From Flavobacterium psychrophilum (GTDB lineage Bacteria > Bacteroidota > Bacteroidia > Flavobacteriales > Flavobacteriaceae): a DNA stretch of 15,480 nucleotides. Position numbers and translations under genes: made by a program. Under the pieces are notes generated by a model. That model was not told the DNA's origin. It did not search any database and was given only the letters and a program-made list of their open reading frames with translations. Of this stretch, positions 13,639-15,480 are shown one piece after another. The stretch's first letter is position 1. The number at the start of each line of letters is the position of its first letter. The stretch lies in assembly GCA_945878515.1 (NCBI GenBank), contig CAMCTL010000070.1, positions 1 through 15,480 on the forward strand, written 5' to 3'.

Positions 13639-14958
13639 TTAGTTATCCGTTCCGTTTTTAATTAACTTCATTTCGGGTTTTTTGTCCTTGTTAAGGTCTT
13701 CATAGAATTTCATAAATAGATCGGCGTTGCTGTCTTTGTCTTCTCTTTGGTTTATGTATTGCAAGAACAAGCTTTCTTTCGAATGCCCGCTTATGCCTAT
13801 TAATACGGCTGTGGGTATCTTTTTATAATAGTTGGTACAGAACGACCGCCTAAAACTGTGGGAGGTTATCAATTTATGTTTCTCATAAAAATTTAGCTCT
13901 TTACGTCCTGTTTTTGCATCAAATATTTTGCCCTCGGTTAGGGTGTCTATTTTTGCAATTTTGCAAACTTCTTTAATGTAAAGATTGAGTTTTTGAGTGC
14001 TGATTTTATAAGGGAAACTGTTTTCTATTATGTCGATAACGTGAGGCGCAATAATGCCAATTGTAACATCTTTTTTTGTTTTTTGCTGTATGATGTCTAA
14101 ATACATATTTCCACCCTTATATCGAATATTCTCTTTTGTGATATTCATTAAATCGCCTCCACGTTGCCCAATTTCGCACCCAATAAGCAACCATTTACGA
14201 GCGTTGTTGTATGCTTCGCTTTTTATGTCGGCGGTTCTTATGGTTTCCAATTCCTCAAAGGACAAAGTTTGTATAAAACGGTCTTCATCACTTTCAGAAA
14301 AAATATTGATTTGCTTTGCATAAGCGTTAACTTGAATGCCCTTTTTTTCGGCTTCAATGCTAATTGTTTTAATGTTTGCAATATGTTTCGAGGCTGTATT
14401 TAGTGCATACTTTTTTGTTTTGATTAGCCAGTTGGTTAACTTATCAATCAGGGTTTCGTTAATATCGATAAAGTGGATTTTCTTTTTGGTTTTGGTTTGA
14501 TATTCTGAAATGATACTTTTTGTTGAGATAAAACTGTTTTCTCTACTTTTTGACAATCCCAATTTGTACCCGCCTTTTATTTTTACTTTTCGTGTACTTG
14601 CATTGTCGATAATGTCCTGAATGTAATTTACTATCAATCCTGTGTCTGTTTTCTCTATACGCTCAAAACAATCGTTTATTTTAGTTTCGAGCCATAAAGC
14701 ATCAATTAAAACACTTTTGCCTAAATCGGTGTTGAGGTTTTCAAAAACATAAGATTCTAACTTTTTGAGATTGTTAGATAATAGTTTGTTTTCGGGATTA
14801 TTTTGCTTTGGTAGGTTGGTTGATTCGCTCCAGTCTTTTGGATTGATTGTAAAGCCTGTATTTAACTCAAATACATTATCTCGATTGATTGATAAACGAA
14901 TTTTTATAGAAACGTTTTTATTTGCCTTGCTTCTTAATCGGTATTGAATTGTTGCCAT
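13639..14958 (-). CDS. Tyrosine recombinase / integrase with arm-binding domain
   Basis: 439 residues from the ATG at 14958 (MATIQYRLRSKANKNVSIKI). An upstream ATG at 14997 would add 13 residues but lies on the operator and promoter. The N-terminal domain (about 1-50, INRDNVFELNTGFTINPKDW) is the Bacteroidetes arm-binding type. The core-binding SAM-like region follows (about 105-210), then the catalytic domain. The catalytic residues are complete: Arg266 (IGQRGGDL), Lys near 293, His367 and Arg370 (TSHSFRRSF), His392 (GISGH) and Tyr401 (LQYIN). It catalyses site-specific strand exchange between attP and the tRNA-Leu end. It reads away from the right attachment site. Its promoter carries a palindrome and repeated motifs, so expression is probably regulated. 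Confidence 0.95.
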   Translation of the reverse strand: MATIQYRLRSKANKNVSIKIRLSINRDNVFELNTGFTINPKDWSESTNLPKQNNPENKLLSNNLKKLESYVFENLNTDLGKSVLIDALWLETKINDCFERIEKTDTGLIVNYIQDIIDNASTRKVKIKGGYKLGLSKSRENSFISTKSIISEYQTKTKKKIHFIDINETLIDKLTNWLIKTKKYALNTASKHIANIKTISIEAEKKGIQVNAYAKQINIFSESDEDRFIQTLSFEELETIRTADIKSEAYNNARKWLLIGCEIGQRGGDLMNITKENIRYKGGNMYLDIIQQKTKKDVTIGIIAPHVIDIIENSFPYKISTQKLNLYIKEVCKIAKIDTLTEGKIFDAKTGRKELNFYEKHKLITSHSFRRSFCTNYYKKIPTAVLIGISGHSKESLFLQYINQREDKDSNADLFMKFYEDLNKDKKPEMKLIKNGTDN

Positions 14959-14963
14959 TTTAT

Positions 14964-15000
14964 AACTTTTGAACGGTTGAACTTTTGAACACTTCAAAAG
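14964..15000. promoter_or_regulatory. Operator-like repeats and palindrome upstream of int
   Basis: AACTTTTGAAC occurs twice (14964-14974, 14980-14990, period 16). The second copy is part of a perfect palindrome CTTTTGAA-CAC-TTCAAAAG (14982-15000), which overlaps the int -7 box. A third identical copy lies in the rep leader at 12421-12431. This is the layout of a repressor or directionality-factor binding region. Confidence 0.6.
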
Positions 15001-15027
15001 TAATAAAATTTGTAATACATTTTACAA
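14995..15027 (-). promoter_or_regulatory. Promoter of the integrase gene
   Basis: The minus strand has TTG (15025-15027), 22 bases, then TACTTTTG (14995-15002), matching TTG-N17-23-TAnnTTTG. The predicted start of transcription is near 14988, leaving a leader of about 30 bases to the ATG at 14958. Confidence 0.6.
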
Positions 15028-15029
15028 AG

Positions 15030-15050
15030 TTGCCCAACCGTTGCCCAACC
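15030..15050 (+). repeat. Putative integrase arm-type sites, right pair
   Basis: TTGCCCAACC at 15030-15039 and 15041-15050, the same 11-base period and orientation as the pair at 8566-8586. It lies 153 bases inside the right core, between int and the attachment site. Confidence 0.65.
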
Positions 15051-15202
15051 GTTTTAAGATTTCATTCTATTTCATTAAATTTAGTTAGACAATTTATTTG
15101 TGTTTAAAATGCTGTAAAGTATCTAAAAATATGGGTTTTAGAGTATTTTTTATAGTGTTTTTGGGTATTTTGTAAAATTGCCAAATTGAGGGGGTTCAAT
15201 TA
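15051..15202. other. AT-rich attP arm region, no gene
   Basis: About 150 bases of AT-rich DNA lie between the arm repeats and the core, with several GTATTTT-like stretches (near 15148 and 15168). No reading frame. It probably forms the long arm of attP and is bent during integration. Confidence 0.45.
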
Positions 15203-15223
15203 CGGCTCCGGGTACTTTAAAAA
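15203..15223 (+). repeat. Attachment site core, distal side (attR)
   Basis: Exact 21-bp copy of 8496-8516. It is the original last 12 bases of the tRNA-Leu plus nine downstream bases, displaced by the element. The bases just left of it (15193-15202) resemble the T arm with three mismatches and belong to the element. Confidence 0.9.
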
Positions 15224-15262
15224 TCCTTAACTACTTTATTTTTTAGTAGATTAAGGATTTTT
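15218..15262 (+). terminator. Displaced native terminator of tRNA-Leu
   Basis: AAAAATCCTTAACTACT pairs with AGTAGATTAAGGATTTTT across a short T-rich loop, with one bulged base, and is followed by more T. It follows the attR core exactly as the replacement terminator follows the tRNA, so it is most simply the tRNA's former terminator. Confidence 0.75.
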
Positions 15263-15305
15263 TGTTTTAAATTATTCCACAATTGTCCTTTATACAGGAT
15301 CAAGG

Positions 15306-15355
15306 GGATCAATCCTAAAACCTGTGGAGCGAGGATCAATCCTAAAACCTGTGGA
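15306..15355. repeat. Tandem 23-bp repeat next to the IS transposase end
   Basis: GGATCAATCCTAAAACCTGT plus GGA occurs at 15306-15328 and again at 15333-15355 (27-base period). It lies just outside the transposase stop codon and may contain or flank the IS end. The terminal repeat cannot be proved without the other end. Confidence 0.7.
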
Positions 15356-15365
15356 TTTACAAAAA

Positions 15366-15480
15366 TTAAGCATAAATATTTGTTAGTCTAAAAAGGAAGA
15401 ATTCTATATTTCTAACACCTCTGAATTGTGATCTAAAAGCTTTTATTTTAGCGTTGAAAGATTCTGCTGAGGCATTGGTA
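15366..15480 (-). CDS. IS transposase, C-terminal end (cut by window edge)
   Basis: Reading in from the right edge the frame gives TNASAESFNAKIKAFRSQFR, then GVRNIEFFLFRLTNIYA and a stop. The NASAESFNAKIK segment carries the last catalytic Glu (AESFN) of a DDE transposase. The ending FRxQFRGVRNxEFFLFRLTNI is what I know from Bacteroidetes transposases named ISAon1 family, related to ISL3-type enzymes. Only 38 residues are in the window. It lies outside the tRNA element, just beyond attR, so it is a separate insertion in the flanking chromosome. Confidence 0.85.
   Translation of the reverse strand, partial: TNASAESFNAKIKAFRSQFRGVRNIEFFLFRLTNIYA

Larger units (their letters stand above)
8496..15223. 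mobile_element. Integrated 6.7-kb tRNA-Leu element (integrase, HTH, putative Rep, cargo)
   Basis: The element is bounded by an exact 21-bp direct repeat whose left copy is the 3' end of the tRNA-Leu. It carries a tyrosine integrase next to the right end, an excisionase-type HTH gene, a putative replication initiator and four to five genes of unknown function, all on the minus strand. Paired TTGCCCAACC repeats lie just inside both ends. I see no phage structural gene and no clear relaxase. It is best described as a small integrative plasmid-like or satellite-like element. Excision would give a circle of about 6707 bp. Confidence 0.85.

Noticed and set aside
8496..15223. Filamentous prophage
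   Set aside because: The Rep resembles initiators of that kind, but no small coat proteins, adsorption protein or Zot-type ATPase are present.

Overview
The window is AT-rich chromosomal DNA of a Flavobacterium-like member of the Bacteroidetes. The evidence is C-terminal type IX secretion sorting domains (YPNPTKG ... FSNGVYFI ... QFIKE), TAnnTTTG-type -7 promoter boxes, weak Shine-Dalgarno signals, and the gene order prs - rplY(ctc) - pth - ribF on one strand.

Left part (1 to about 8500): core chromosome. From right to left on the minus strand it holds prs (PRPP synthase), the L25/Ctc ribosomal protein, peptidyl-tRNA hydrolase, two tandem paralogous M43-type secreted metalloproteases, and the N-terminal part of ribF, cut by the window edge. 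The 740-base gap between pth and rplY holds no gene but two structured repeats: a palindromic multi-hairpin unit at 5831-5976 and a long hairpin unit at about 6221-6301. A tRNA-Leu(CAA) on the plus strand follows at 8428-8507.

Middle and right part (8496-15223): an integrated element of about 6.7 kb in the 3' end of the tRNA-Leu. It is bounded by a 21-bp exact direct repeat (8496-8516 and 15203-15223). The element supplies a replacement tRNA 3' end and terminator. The host's original tRNA end and its terminator now lie at the far end. All element genes are on the minus strand. From right to left they are a tyrosine integrase with an arm-binding domain, a protein of unknown function, a MerR/excisionase-type HTH protein, a putative replication initiator, a 50-aa small gene coupled to a 228-aa unknown gene, a basic 166-aa unknown gene, and a lipoprotein next to the tRNA. 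I see no capsid gene, no Zot-type ATPase and no obvious relaxase, so it looks like a small plasmid-like or satellite-like integrative element.

The element's non-coding DNA is the most interesting part. Paired TTGCCCAACC repeats near both ends look like integrase arm sites. An 11-base motif, AACTTTTGAAC, occurs in both the int promoter and the rep leader. A 13-bp palindromic iteron set lies inside the rep coding sequence and is a candidate origin. A plus-strand promoter plus strong terminator would make a countertranscript RNA of about 80 nt against the rep leader. Together these suggest a replicating excised circle with copy-number and integration control.

Right edge (15224-15480): the displaced tRNA terminator, a tandem 23-bp repeat, and the C-terminal end of an IS transposase running in from the right.
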